A stretch of DNA of 64,000 nt, taken from the NCBI RefSeq assembly GCF_021287045.1, contig NZ_JAJTBG010000012.1, positions 56,560 through 120,559 of the forward strand. Direction: 5' to 3'. Below, in pieces: positions 50,129 to 59,362 of the stretch. Source of the stretch: Oryzomicrobium sp. Its GTDB lineage: Bacteria > Pseudomonadota > Gammaproteobacteria > Burkholderiales > Rhodocyclaceae. A program made the translations under genes and the position numbers. Position 1 is the stretch's first letter, and each line of letters starts with the position of its first letter. The notes under the pieces are model-generated. The model ran no database searches and was not told where the DNA came from. It saw nothing but the letters and a program-made list of their open reading frames with translations.

Positions 50129-50497
50129 CTAGAGCGCCAGCCACACCGCTCCGTCGTCCACCTTGACAGCAAAGGTGGCGCAGCGGCCCACGTCCGGGGC
50201 CGCGGCCTGGCCGTCGTCCAGGCCCAGGTTCCAGCCGTGCAGCGGGCAGGTCACCTGGCGGCCGTGGACGATGCCCTGGGACAGGGGGCCGCCCTTGTGG
50301 GGGCAGTGGTCGTGGAGGGCGAAGACCTGGTCGTCGGCGGTGCGGAACACGGCAATGGCGGGCTTGCCCCGGGGCTTGACCACCCGGCTGCCGAGGCGGG
50401 GGATCTCGTCCACCCGGCAGATGCGCGTCCAGGGCCCGGGGGGGCGGTCCACGGCGGTGCCGGGGATGGCCGCTGAAATGGCGATGGCGTCGTTCAT
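50129..50497 (-). CDS. nirD: assimilatory nitrite reductase small subunit, Rieske type
   Basis: The 122-residue protein has an intact Rieske site: C65 and H67 in CPHKGGPL, C84 and H87 in CPLHGW. Many NirD proteins, including the E. coli form, lack these ligands, so here it probably carries a real [2Fe-2S] cluster. GAGGAAA precedes the ATG, eleven bases after the nirB stop. It works with NirB in reducing nitrite to ammonium. Confidence 0.93.
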   Translation of the reverse strand: MNDAIAISAAIPGTAVDRPPGPWTRICRVDEIPRLGSRVVKPRGKPAIAVFRTADDQVFALHDHCPHKGGPLSQGIVHGRQVTCPLHGWNLGLDDGQAAAPDVGRCATFAVKVDDGAVWLAL

Positions 50498-50507
50498 GGC
50501 GTTTTCC

Positions 50508-53030
50508 TCAAACCTCGATGGTGGAAAATTCGTACCGCTCGGCACCCTGCACCCGTTCCAGCCAGGGGTCGGGCAGATCCTTGAGGGCGTCGATGAGGCG
50601 GGCGTAGAGCTGGCGGCGGCCTTCGCCGTCCTCGACGACGCGGCGCTTGACGTAGTCCAGGCCGACCCGCCGCACGTAATGGACGGTGCGCTCCAGGTAG
50701 AAGCCCTCTTCCCGGTAGAGCTGGAGGAAGGCGCCGGCGTATTCCTTGACCTCCTCGTCGCTCTTCACCTTGACCAGGAACTCGGCCACCTCGGTCTTGA
50801 TGCCGCCGTTGCCGGCCACGTACAGCTCGTAGCCTGAATCGACGCCGATCACGCCCACGTCCTTGATGCCGGCCTCGGCGCAGTTGCGCGGGCAGCCGGA
50901 GACGGCCAGCTTGACCTTGTGCGGGCTCCACATGCCGAACAGCATGCGTTCGAGCTTGACCCCCATGTCCATCGACTTCTGGGTGCCGAAGCGGCAGTGT
51001 TCGGAGCCGACGCAGGTCTTCACGGTGCGGATCGACTTGCCGTAGGCGTGGCCCGAGACCATGCCGGCGGCGGCAAAGTCGGCCCACATTTTCGGCAGGT
51101 CGCCCTTCTTCACCCCGAGCAGGTCGATGCGCTGGCCGCCGGTGACCTTGAGGGTGGGCACGTCGTACTTTTCCGCCGCGTCGGCGATGGCGCGCAGCTC
51201 GGCCGGGGTGGTCAGGCCGCCCCACATGCGCGGCACCACCGAGTAGGTGCCGTCCTTCTGGATGTTGGCGTGGGCCCGCTCGTTGATGAAGCGGCTCTGG
51301 GGATCGTCCTCGGCCTCATGGGGCCAGGTGGAGATCAGGTAGTAGTTGAGGGCCGGGCGGCACTTCTCGCAGCCGTCCGGGGTCTTCCACTCCAAAAAGT
51401 GGCGGACGGCGGCACCGCTGGTCAGGTGCTGCTCGCGGATAGCCCGACGCACCGCCTCGTGGCCGTGGTCGGTGCAGTGGCAGATGGGCTTTTTGTCGGA
51501 GGCCGCCGGGGTATAGGCGCCGCCGATGGTAGAGGCGATGATCTGTTCCACCAGGCCAGTGCAGGAGCCGCAGGAGCCCGAGGCCTTGGTGCATTTGCGC
51601 ACCTCGTCCAGGGTGAACAGGCCCTTCTCCTTGATGGCCTTGACGATGGTGCCCTTGGTGATGCCGTTGCAGCCGCACACCTCGGCGTCGTCGGCCATGG
51701 CCGCGGCGCTGTTCTGGCCCTGATGGCCCGCGTCGCCGGCCAGGGACTGGCCGAAGATCAGCCGGTCGCGCTGCTCGTGCACGTCGCGGCCGTCCTTGAG
51801 CAACTGGAAGTACCAGGGGCCGTCGGCGGTGTCGCCGTACATCACGCCACCCACCAGCTTGTTGTCCTTGAGCACCAGCTTCTTGTAGACGCCGCCGGCC
51901 GGGTCGTGCAGGACGATTTCCTCTGTGCCCTCGCCGCCCATGAAATCGCCGGCGGAAAACAGGTCGATGCCGGTGACCTTGAGCTTGGTGGAGGTGACCG
52001 AGCCCTGGTAGCGGCCGATGCCGTAGTGGGCCAGGTGGTTGGCGCACACCTTGGCCTGCTCGAACAGGGGGGCCACCAGACCGTAGGCGATGCCGCGGTG
52101 GCTGACGCACTCGCCCACGGCGTAGATGCGCGGGTCGAAGGTCTGCAAGGTGTCGGAAACGACGATCCCCCGGTTGCAGTGGATGCCGGCGGATTCGGCC
52201 AGGGCGGTGTTGGGGCGGATGCCCACGGCCATCACCACCAGGTCGGCGGGAATCTCCAGGCCGTCCTTGAAGCGGATGGCACGCACCCGGGTACCAGACT
52301 CGTCGGCGATCAGGGCCTCGGTCTGGGCCGGGATGAGGAACTTCAGGCCGCGCTCTTCGAGGGACTGTTGCAGCATGTGCCCGGCCACCTCGTCGAGCTG
52401 GCGTTCCAGCAGCCAGGGGCCGAGGTGCACCACGGTCACGTCCATGCCGCGCAGCTTGAGGCCGTTGGCCGCCTCCAGGCCGAGCAGGCCGCCGCCGATG
52501 ACCACCGCGTGGCGGCGGGTCTTGGCCGCTTCGATCATGGCGTCGGTGTCGGCAATGTCCCGGTAGGCGATCACCCCGTCCAACTCGTTGCCCGGCACCG
52601 GCAGGATGAAGGGGGTTGAGCCGGTGGCCAGCAGCAGCCGGTCGTAGGGGGCAACGGTGCCGTCCTCGGCGATCACCAGGCGCTTGGCCCGGTCGATCCG
52701 CACCACCTTCTTGTTCACGTGCAGGGCGATGCCGTTGTCGGCGTACCAGGCCAGGTCGTTGAGGACGATCTCGTCGAGCTTCATCTCCCCGGCCAGCACC
52801 GGCGAGAGCAGGATGCGGTTGTAGTTGGGGTGGGGCTCGGCGCCGAACACGGTGATGTCGTAGTGGTCCGGGGCGATCTTGAGCAGCTCTTCCAAGGTGC
52901 GGCAGCCGGCCATGCCGTTGCCGACCATGACCAGGCGGGGCTTGGCGGCCGCGCCGGCGACGGGGGAGGCGGGAGCGGAGGAAGCCGTGGAAACGGAAGT
53001 GGCGGCGGACGACGGGATGGGCGCGTTCAT
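50508..53030 (-). CDS. nirB: assimilatory NAD(P)H nitrite reductase large subunit
   Basis: NirB reduces nitrite to ammonium with six electrons from NAD(P)H. The 840-residue protein has an FAD/NAD domain (LVMVGNGMAGCRTLEELL; VVIGGGLLGLEAANGLKL), a BFD-like [2Fe-2S] region (CGCNGITKGTIVKAIKEKG; CTKASGSCGSC), then the siroheme/[4Fe-4S] part with CVGSEHCRFGTQ and SGCPRNCAEAGI. The start at 53030 has AGGAG upstream; the frame runs further into the leader. It is led by a sigma-54 promoter and ANTAR-type hairpins. Confidence 0.95.
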   Translation of the reverse strand: MNAPIPSSAATSVSTASSAPASPVAGAAAKPRLVMVGNGMAGCRTLEELLKIAPDHYDITVFGAEPHPNYNRILLSPVLAGEMKLDEIVLNDLAWYADNGIALHVNKKVVRIDRAKRLVIAEDGTVAPYDRLLLATGSTPFILPVPGNELDGVIAYRDIADTDAMIEAAKTRRHAVVIGGGLLGLEAANGLKLRGMDVTVVHLGPWLLERQLDEVAGHMLQQSLEERGLKFLIPAQTEALIADESGTRVRAIRFKDGLEIPADLVVMAVGIRPNTALAESAGIHCNRGIVVSDTLQTFDPRIYAVGECVSHRGIAYGLVAPLFEQAKVCANHLAHYGIGRYQGSVTSTKLKVTGIDLFSAGDFMGGEGTEEIVLHDPAGGVYKKLVLKDNKLVGGVMYGDTADGPWYFQLLKDGRDVHEQRDRLIFGQSLAGDAGHQGQNSAAAMADDAEVCGCNGITKGTIVKAIKEKGLFTLDEVRKCTKASGSCGSCTGLVEQIIASTIGGAYTPAASDKKPICHCTDHGHEAVRRAIREQHLTSGAAVRHFLEWKTPDGCEKCRPALNYYLISTWPHEAEDDPQSRFINERAHANIQKDGTYSVVPRMWGGLTTPAELRAIADAAEKYDVPTLKVTGGQRIDLLGVKKGDLPKMWADFAAAGMVSGHAYGKSIRTVKTCVGSEHCRFGTQKSMDMGVKLERMLFGMWSPHKVKLAVSGCPRNCAEAGIKDVGVIGVDSGYELYVAGNGGIKTEVAEFLVKVKSDEEVKEYAGAFLQLYREEGFYLERTVHYVRRVGLDYVKRRVVEDGEGRRQLYARLIDALKDLPDPWLERVQGAERYEFSTIEV

Positions 53031-53102
53031 GGCGGCGACTCCTGGTGTGCGGGCTCCGCCGCGGAGGGCGGGAGCGGTTGAAACGGGAAAAGGCGTTTCA
53101 GC

Positions 53103-53154
53103 ACATGACGTCGATGTCACGTCGGTAGGACGTCGCGGTCGCCGTTGATCGCGA
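53103..53154 (-). promoter_or_regulatory. ANTAR-type tandem hairpins in the nirB leader
   Basis: Hairpin 1 (53154-53133) has stem TCGCGATC/GACCGCGA with one A-C mismatch and loop AACGGC, the same loop as nrtA hairpin 2. After ten bases, hairpin 2 (53122-53103) has stem ACGTGAC/GTCATGT with one G-U pair and loop ATCGAC. Both loops have A1 and G4. No clear T-tract terminator follows, only GC-rich repeats before the ATG. Confidence 0.75.
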
Positions 53155-53175
53155 GTGGGCTGCTGATTCCGATTG

Positions 53176-53191
53176 AGCAACCGCCGTGCCA
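53176..53191 (-). promoter_or_regulatory. sigma-54 promoter of nirBD
   Basis: TGGCACGGCGGTTGCT is a perfect -24/-12 match and identical over all 16 bases to the nrtA promoter. Predicted start near 53165, giving a leader of about 135 bases that contains the paired hairpins. Confidence 0.9.
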
Positions 53192-53308
53192 ACCCCGGCC
53201 CCGGCGCGCGTCGCCCGGCCCAGGGCGGCGGCTGCCGCACCCTGGCCATCGCGGCCCGCCGTTCTCCGCACCAGGGCCGGGACGGAAGCCGGCCCCAGGC
53301 CGTCCCGG

Positions 53309-53325
53309 CGCACCACGGCGGTGCA
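53309..53325. promoter_or_regulatory. NtrC-type box of nirB
   Basis: CGCACCACGGCGGTGCA matches the NtrC consensus TGCAC-N7-GTGCA except at its first base. It lies 117 bases upstream of the -24 element and about 120 bases before the diguanylate cyclase gene on the other strand. Confidence 0.68.
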
Positions 53326-53446
53326 TTCCCTGTTGATCCCGCCTGCACCCGCCGCCCATTCGGACGAACCATCCCCACCGCGTGACAAACGGTGCGGCAA
53401 GGCCCATGGCAATGAACTAGAAAGAGAAAAGAGGGACTCTATTCTT

Positions 53447-55405
53447 ATGAACACCGCGCCCGACCGGCCCCCCGACCCGCTCCCCTCTTCCGCACCTGCC
53501 GATGCAGCCTGCCGCATCGGCAGGTGCGGTTTGCGCCAGGGAGAACATCCCCGCCACACCTTGTGGGGGATGGGTGGTCTGTTGCTGCTCGCCGCCCTGG
53601 CCCTGGCCGTCTATACCCTGGTGTCTCTGCGCATGGAGACCCTGGAGGCCGGACGGCGGACCGCCGAGGTGGTGAACCTGGCCCTGGGCGAACAGATCGA
53701 GCTGACCCTCGAAGCGGTGGACCTGACCCTGAAAGGCGCCCGGGACAGCCTGTACCGCCAGGGCCGGGACGCCAGCGCCCTGAATTCTCCCCAGCGGCTG
53801 GAGGAATCCCTGCGCGACCACCGGGCCGGCGTGCCCAGCATCACCGCCCTGTTCGTCACCAACGACCACGGCGACCTGATCGCCTATTCCGGCCCCGTTC
53901 CCGGCACCCGGATCAACGTCAGCGACCGGGACTACTTCCTCGCCCAGGCGACGCGCCGGGACACGGGCCTGTACATCTCCACAGCTTTCACCGGGCGCAT
54001 AAGCCAGCGCTGGCAGATCGCCCTGAGCCGCCGGCTGGAGGACGGCGGCGGCAAGTTTCTCGGCGTGATCGTCGCCGCCATCGACATCAGCTATTTCGAG
54101 ACCTTTTTCACCTCCGTGCTGCCCCAGAAAGACAGCTCCGCCCTGCTCTTCCGCCAGGACGGCCGCCTGCTGGTGCGCAGCCCCCGGGTCGAATCGGCCT
54201 TCGCCCGGGACTTCCGCCATACCGAGCTGTTCACCCAGATCGACCTGCCCAAGCGCCAGGGCACCTACGAGGCCGTCAGCAACATCGACGACCGCCCCCG
54301 GCTGGTCAGCTTCCGCGTCGGCGAGCGCTTCCCGGTGATCAGCACCGTCTCCCTGGACCTGCACGAACTGCTCAGCCCCTGGCGCCTCAACGCCTGGCGG
54401 ATCGGCCTCACCGCCGCCGTCAGCATCGGCCTGTTCGCCGGGCTGCTCTCGGTCATCAACCGCCAGCTGCGCCAGATGGAACGGCAGAGCGAGGAACTGG
54501 CCGCCAGCGAGGAACGCTTCCACCACCTGGTCGAGCACGGCGCCGACACCCTGCTGGTGCTCGACGAGGTCGGGCGGATCGTCGAGGCCAACCGCCAGGC
54601 CTGCACCAGCCTGGGCTACCGGCGCGAAGAACTGATCGGCTGCAACATGGACAGGATCGAGGTGAGCGCCAGTTGCCCGCCCGAGCCGGACGGGACGCCG
54701 CCGGCCGAGGACGGCACCACCACTGCCGAGGCCCGCTACCGCCGGGCCGGCGGCGAGGAATTTCCGGTGGAGGTGCGTTCGAGCACGGTGCGCCTGGGCG
54801 GGCGCCCCCTGCTGCTAATCCAGGCCCGGGACATTTCCGAGCGCAAGGCCTTGCAGGAGTTGCTCGAACGGGCCGCCAAGTACGACAGCCTGACGGGGCT
54901 GCCGACCCGGCCGGTGTTCATCGACCGGGCCGAGCAGGCCCTGGTGATGGCCGGGCGCATGCACCGCCAGGTGGGATTCCTGTTCATCGACCTGGACCGT
55001 TTCAAGGCGGTGAACGACCGGCTGGGCCACGCTGCCGGCGACGCGGTGCTCAAGGAATCGGCGGTGCGCCTGACCGCCTGCCTGCGCCAGATGGACACGG
55101 TGTGCCGCTTCGGCGGCGACGAATTCGTGGTGCTATTGCCCGAGGTGGACGGGGAAGAGGACGTGCGGGTGGTGGCGGAAAAGATCCTGCAATCCTTTTC
55201 CGAGCCCTTCCAGCTCGGGGCGGCGGCCATGAGCGTCACCGCCAGCGTCGGCATGGCCCTGTTCCCCGAGGATGGCCAGGACGCGGAAGAACTGCTCTGC
55301 CACGCCGACGCCGCCATGTACCAGGCCAAGCAGGCCGGGCGCAACGACCTGCGCGCCTACCACCCGGCCCCGGCGGCGCCCCCCGGGGAAGCCCATGAAT
55401 CCTGA
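53447..55405 (+). CDS. membrane diguanylate cyclase, Cache-PAS-GGDEF
   Basis: The 652-residue protein has a membrane span (about 41-60), a periplasmic dCache-like domain (YISTAFTGRISQRWQIALSR; IVAAIDISYFETFF), a second span (LTAAVSIGLFAGLLSVI), a PAS domain (LVEHGADTLLVLDEVGRIVE) and an active GGDEF domain (RFGGDEFVVLLPE). The inhibitory site RxxD (RQMD) lies five residues before GGDEF. It makes cyclic di-GMP. It lies opposite to and between the nirB and nasA units. A 16-bp perfect inverted repeat lies within its first 30 codons. Confidence 0.93.
   Translation: MNTAPDRPPDPLPSSAPADAACRIGRCGLRQGEHPRHTLWGMGGLLLLAALALAVYTLVSLRMETLEAGRRTAEVVNLALGEQIELTLEAVDLTLKGARDSLYRQGRDASALNSPQRLEESLRDHRAGVPSITALFVTNDHGDLIAYSGPVPGTRINVSDRDYFLAQATRRDTGLYISTAFTGRISQRWQIALSRRLEDGGGKFLGVIVAAIDISYFETFFTSVLPQKDSSALLFRQDGRLLVRSPRVESAFARDFRHTELFTQIDLPKRQGTYEAVSNIDDRPRLVSFRVGERFPVISTVSLDLHELLSPWRLNAWRIGLTAAVSIGLFAGLLSVINRQLRQMERQSEELAASEERFHHLVEHGADTLLVLDEVGRIVEANRQACTSLGYRREELIGCNMDRIEVSASCPPEPDGTPPAEDGTTTAEARYRRAGGEEFPVEVRSSTVRLGGRPLLLIQARDISERKALQELLERAAKYDSLTGLPTRPVFIDRAEQALVMAGRMHRQVGFLFIDLDRFKAVNDRLGHAAGDAVLKESAVRLTACLRQMDTVCRFGGDEFVVLLPEVDGEEDVRVVAEKILQSFSEPFQLGAAAMSVTASVGMALFPEDGQDAEELLCHADAAMYQAKQAGRNDLRAYHPAPAAPPGEAHES
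53490..53529. repeat. 16-bp perfect inverted repeat at the start of the diguanylate cyclase gene
   Basis: CCGCACCTGCCGATGC (53490-53505) is complementary to 53514-53529 with an eight-base loop. It lies in codons 15-28. No T tract follows, so it is not a standard terminator; it could affect translation, or the true start may lie downstream. Confidence 0.85.
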
Positions 55406-55520
55406 CGGCGGCCGATCCTTGGCTATCTTGCCGCCGATTCATTAATTTTCTTCATGTATTGATCCCGGGCCGCGGGCAAACTCGGCGACTGGCGCGGACC
55501 TTCATTTTTCCAACAGCCCG

Positions 55521-55543
55521 ATGTATTAATTTTATTAATACAT
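55521..55543. repeat. AT-rich perfect palindrome between convergent genes
   Basis: ATGTATTAAT and ATTAATACAT are separated by TTT. The 23-base element is almost free of G and C in a very GC-rich region and lies between the 3' ends of the diguanylate cyclase and ybiB genes. It could be a weak terminator or a binding site. Confidence 0.7.
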
Positions 55544-55554
55544 TGCCCCGCCGG

Positions 55555-56535
55555 TCAGTGGGCCGCCGGCAGCCCTTCCACGGCGACGATGGCCTTGGCT
55601 TGGTTGAAGTCCTCGGCGTAGCCGCTAGCGTAGAGGCAGCAGGCCAGCTGGTGCAGGATGGGCAGGGGCACCGGCCCGTGCTCGTCCAGGGTGTGGCGAA
55701 TCCACTGGGCGGTGGTCTTGGCGTCCGCCGCCTCGGGCAACTGGGGCAGGGACTTGAGGCTCTCGTGCTCGGCCTCGAACAAGGTGTCGCAAACCCCGTC
55801 GTGCAGGTACTCGATGCGCGGGCGGCGCTTGGGGTTGGCGAAGGCCTCCCCCTCGGTGGCGCGCAGCAGCAGGGCCCGGTTGTCGAAGCTCAGGATCACC
55901 TCGCGCATCATGTCCATGTAGGGCGGGTGGGTGGCGGCCGCCAGCAGGACGCCCTTGCCACGGAAGGGGTCGAGCATCTTCACCAGGCTGTGGGCGCTGT
56001 TGCGCAGCCCCAGGCGGCCCCGGGCCGACAGCAGGTTGGCCAGGCCGGGGGAGAACAGGGCCACCGGGGCGAAGGCCAGCTGGCGTTCGTCCAGGGCCAG
56101 CTGGGCCTGGACCAGGGTGGTGGAGGGCATGATGCCCAGTTCGCGGAAAACGTGGCCGGTGGTGACCCGGGAATAGCCTTCGAGCACGCCGTGCACCACC
56201 ACCGGCACGCCGAAGCGGGCCAGCAGCAGGGCCAGCAGGGGCGTCAGGTTGGCCCCCTTGCGCGCCCCGTTGTAGCTGGGAATGACCACCGGGCGGATGC
56301 GCCCGGCGGGGACGTGCAGGGCCTGGAGCCGCTCCTGGGCGGCGGCCAGGAATCCGGCCATTTCGTCGTTGGTCTCGCCCTTCATGCGCAGCGCGATCAG
56401 GATCGCCCCCAGTTCCAGGTCGGGCACGCCGCCGTCGAGCATGGCGCCGTAGAGCTGGCGCGCCTCTTCCCGGGTCAGATCCTTGGCGCCCTCGGTCCCC
56501 CGGCCGATTTCCTTGATGAACTGGGCGAAATTCAT
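55555..56535 (-). CDS. ybiB: YbiB-like DNA-binding protein of the TrpD2 family
   Basis: The 326-residue protein resembles anthranilate phosphoribosyltransferase-like YbiB: TREEARQLYGAMLDGGVPDL at the N-terminal helical domain and VVIPSYNGARKGANLTPLLA in the core. E. coli YbiB (TrpD2) does not make tryptophan but binds DNA and is LexA-regulated. It follows nasA by 25 bases with a good GAGGAG start, so it is probably cotranscribed with nitrate reductase. Confidence 0.88.
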   Translation of the reverse strand: MNFAQFIKEIGRGTEGAKDLTREEARQLYGAMLDGGVPDLELGAILIALRMKGETNDEMAGFLAAAQERLQALHVPAGRIRPVVIPSYNGARKGANLTPLLALLLARFGVPVVVHGVLEGYSRVTTGHVFRELGIMPSTTLVQAQLALDERQLAFAPVALFSPGLANLLSARGRLGLRNSAHSLVKMLDPFRGKGVLLAAATHPPYMDMMREVILSFDNRALLLRATEGEAFANPKRRPRIEYLHDGVCDTLFEAEHESLKSLPQLPEAADAKTTAQWIRHTLDEHGPVPLPILHQLACCLYASGYAEDFNQAKAIVAVEGLPAAH

Positions 56536-56560
56536 GGCGTCTCCTCGTTTTACGTATGGG

Positions 56561-59290
56561 TCAGGCGGCCTGGGCCGACGTCTGGATGGCGCCATGCAGG
56601 CGGCGCAGATCGGGCACGCAGCCGCCGCAGTAGCCTCCGCATTTTAGCCGTTCCCGCACGTCATCCACGCTCTCGCCGGCAGCGAAGGCCGCCGCCAGGG
56701 TCTGGCGGTCCACGTCGGCGCACTTGCAGACGATCTCCCGGGGTGGTCCCAGGTCTGCCGGCGGGCTGGCGATGGGGGCCAGGGCGAAACGCAGCCGGGA
56801 AGCGGCCAGGCCGCTGCCGGCCAGGGCTTCGGGCAACCAGGCGCTGGCCAGGGTCTCGCCGGCCAGGCGGATCGCCACCAGCTCTCCGTCCGCCAGGGCG
56901 GCCCGCTTGGCCACGCCCCGAGCCGGATCGGCGTAGGACAGCCCGCCGGGCCGCTCCAGGCCGAAATCCCGGTCGAGCTCGGCGATCAGGCCGGCCTCCG
57001 CCGGCGCCGCCAGGGCGGCGCGCAGCACCACCACCGGGCGCTTGCCGCCGTGAAAGGCCACGCTGGCGTAGGGGAAGCGCCCCAGCCAGGCGCGGGCCCG
57101 GGCCATGGCGGCGGCGGCCTGCCCGTCCTCGACGCGCTGGATCGCCGCCAGGGGCCAGGGCAGTCGGGCGGCTTCGATGCGCACCGCGGCGTGCTTGAGT
57201 TCGGGCTGGCCGGAAATGGGATCGACGCTGGCCGGGGTCAGGGCGTTGGCCCCGGCGCCGGCCATGAAGCGCTCGCCCCAGTGCATGGGTAGCCAGGCGG
57301 TGCCGGGGCGTAGGCCGTCGTCGCCCCGGACCCGCACGACGATACTGCCCCGGCCGTTGGCCACCCGGGCCAGGCCGCCGTCGGCCACACCGACTTTGAG
57401 CAGGTCGCCGGGATGGAGGCGCAGCAGGGCTTCGTCCTCCTGGTTGAAGAGGCGCGGCACGGTGCCGGTGCGGGTCATGCCGTGCCACTGGTCGCGCAGC
57501 CGGCCGGAGATGAGGGCGAAGGGAAAGGCGGCATCGGTACGGTCCGCCGTGGCCTCGTGGCGGCAGGGGACGAAGCAGGCGCGGCCGCTGGGCGTCTGGA
57601 AACGGCCGTCGGTGTACAGCCGGGCGGTGCCGCTGCTATCGCCGGCCCGGCAGGGCCACTGCTGGGGGCCGGCGGATTCCAGGCGGTCGTAGCTCAGGCC
57701 GCCGATGTCCAGATCCCGCCCGACGGTGGTCTGCCTGTGCTCGTTGAAGATGGCTTCCGGGTCCGGGTAGGCGAACAGGGTTTCGGCCGACTGCAGCCCC
57801 AGCTCCCGCCCCAGGCGCCGGGCGAAGTCGCAGGCGATGGCCCAGTCGGCCCGGGCCTCGCCGGCCGGCGCCACGGCGGCACGCACCCGGCTGATGCGCC
57901 GCTCGGAGTTGGTCACGGTGCCCTCCTTCTCGCCCCAGGTGGCGGCCGGCAGGGCCACGTCGGCGTAGGCCAGGGTCTCGGCGTCGGCGAAGGCTTCCTG
58001 GACCACCACCAGCTCGGCGGCGGCCAGGGCCTGACGCACCTCGGCCTGGTGCGGCAGGGACTGGGCCGGGTTGGTGCAGGCGATCCACACCGCCTTGACC
58101 TGGCCGCTCTTCAGCCCGGCGAACAGGTCGATGGCCTTCAACCCCGGCCGGGGCGACAGCCAGGGCACGCCCCAGAATCTGGCGATCTCGGCCCGGTGGT
58201 CCGGATCGGCCACCTCCCGGTGCCCCGGCAGCAGGTGGGCCATGCCCCCCACTTCGCGCCCCCCCATGGCGTTGGGCTGGCCGGTGAGGGAGAAGGGACC
58301 GGCGCCGACCCGGCCGATCTGGCCGGTGGCCAGGTGCAGGTGGATCAGGGCGGCGTTGTTGTGGCTGCCGTGGGTCGATTGGTTGAGGCCCTGGCAGTAC
58401 AGGGACAGGGCGGCGCCGGCCCGGGCGAACCAGCGGGCGGCGGTGGCGATGTCGGCGGCTGGCACCCCGGTGAGGGCGGCGGCGGTGTCCGGGGCATATT
58501 CGCGGACGATCTTGCCCAGAGCGTCGAAGCCTTCGGTGTGGGATTCGATGTAGGCCGTATCGAGCAGGCCCTCCTCGATCATCACGTGCAGCATGCCGTG
58601 GTAGAGGGCGATGTCGGTGCCGGGTTTGAGGGCCAGGTGCAGGTTGGCTTGGGCGGCGGTCTCGCTGCGCCGGGGGTCGACGACGATCACCTTGAGGGCC
58701 GGATTGGCCGCCCGGGCGTCCTCGATGCGCCGGTAGAGGATGGGGTGGGCTACCGCCGGGTTGGCGCCGGCGATGAACAGGCAGTCGGCCAGACCCAGGT
58801 CCTCGTAGCTGCACGGGGGCGCATCCACCCCCAGGGTGAGTTTGTAGCCGGCGGCCGCCGAGGACATGCACAGGCGCGAGTTGGTATCGACGTTGTTGGT
58901 GCCGATCAGGGCCTTGGCCAGCTTGTTGAAGACGTAGTAGTCCTCGGTGAGCAACTGGCCGGAGAGGTAGAAGGCAACACTGTCCGGGCCGTGGCGGCGG
59001 ATGATCTCGGCGAAGCGGCTGGCGGTGTGGTCCAGGGCCTCGTCCCAACCGACCTGCCGGGCCTCGGTGCACCGGCCCTCGGCGCCGCGCTGGCGCAATT
59101 CCGGGTGGAGCAGCCGGGTGTCCGGCCGGGCCGTCAGGTGCAGGCTGGCGCCCTTGGTGCACAGCCGGCCGAAGTTGGCGGGGTGGTCGGGGTCGCCCCG
59201 CACGCCGGTGATGCGGCCCTGGTCGTGCGCGATCAGGACGCCGCAGCCGACACCGCAGTAGCAGCAGGTGGATCGGGTTTCGTGGGTCAT
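56561..59290 (-). CDS. nasA: assimilatory nitrate reductase catalytic subunit
   Basis: NasA reduces nitrate to nitrite in the cytoplasm. The 909-residue molybdopterin enzyme has an N-terminal [4Fe-4S] site (CCYCGVGCGVLIA and RLCTKGA), the bis-MGD core (NTNSRLCMSSAAAGYK, containing the Mo-ligating Cys region) and a C-terminal BFD-like [2Fe-2S] domain (CKCADVDRQTL and CGGYCGGC). There is no signal peptide, consistent with an assimilatory rather than periplasmic role. Start 59290 has AGGAG upstream and is only about 12 bases after the predicted sigma-54 start. Confidence 0.95.
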   Translation of the reverse strand: MTHETRSTCCYCGVGCGVLIAHDQGRITGVRGDPDHPANFGRLCTKGASLHLTARPDTRLLHPELRQRGAEGRCTEARQVGWDEALDHTASRFAEIIRRHGPDSVAFYLSGQLLTEDYYVFNKLAKALIGTNNVDTNSRLCMSSAAAGYKLTLGVDAPPCSYEDLGLADCLFIAGANPAVAHPILYRRIEDARAANPALKVIVVDPRRSETAAQANLHLALKPGTDIALYHGMLHVMIEEGLLDTAYIESHTEGFDALGKIVREYAPDTAAALTGVPAADIATAARWFARAGAALSLYCQGLNQSTHGSHNNAALIHLHLATGQIGRVGAGPFSLTGQPNAMGGREVGGMAHLLPGHREVADPDHRAEIARFWGVPWLSPRPGLKAIDLFAGLKSGQVKAVWIACTNPAQSLPHQAEVRQALAAAELVVVQEAFADAETLAYADVALPAATWGEKEGTVTNSERRISRVRAAVAPAGEARADWAIACDFARRLGRELGLQSAETLFAYPDPEAIFNEHRQTTVGRDLDIGGLSYDRLESAGPQQWPCRAGDSSGTARLYTDGRFQTPSGRACFVPCRHEATADRTDAAFPFALISGRLRDQWHGMTRTGTVPRLFNQEDEALLRLHPGDLLKVGVADGGLARVANGRGSIVVRVRGDDGLRPGTAWLPMHWGERFMAGAGANALTPASVDPISGQPELKHAAVRIEAARLPWPLAAIQRVEDGQAAAAMARARAWLGRFPYASVAFHGGKRPVVVLRAALAAPAEAGLIAELDRDFGLERPGGLSYADPARGVAKRAALADGELVAIRLAGETLASAWLPEALAGSGLAASRLRFALAPIASPPADLGPPREIVCKCADVDRQTLAAAFAAGESVDDVRERLKCGGYCGGCVPDLRRLHGAIQTSAQAA

Positions 59291-59312
59291 GGCAGTCTCC
59301 TGCCCGGCCCGC

Positions 59313-59328
59313 AGCAACTGCCGTGCCA
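59313..59328 (-). promoter_or_regulatory. sigma-54 promoter of nasA
   Basis: TGGCACGGCAGTTGCT matches the -24/-12 consensus fully. Predicted start near 59302, so the leader is too short for ANTAR hairpins. An NtrC-type box lies 62 bases upstream. Confidence 0.88.
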
Positions 59329-59362
59329 CCCCGCAAACCCTTGTTTTTGCGCGCACAAGACG

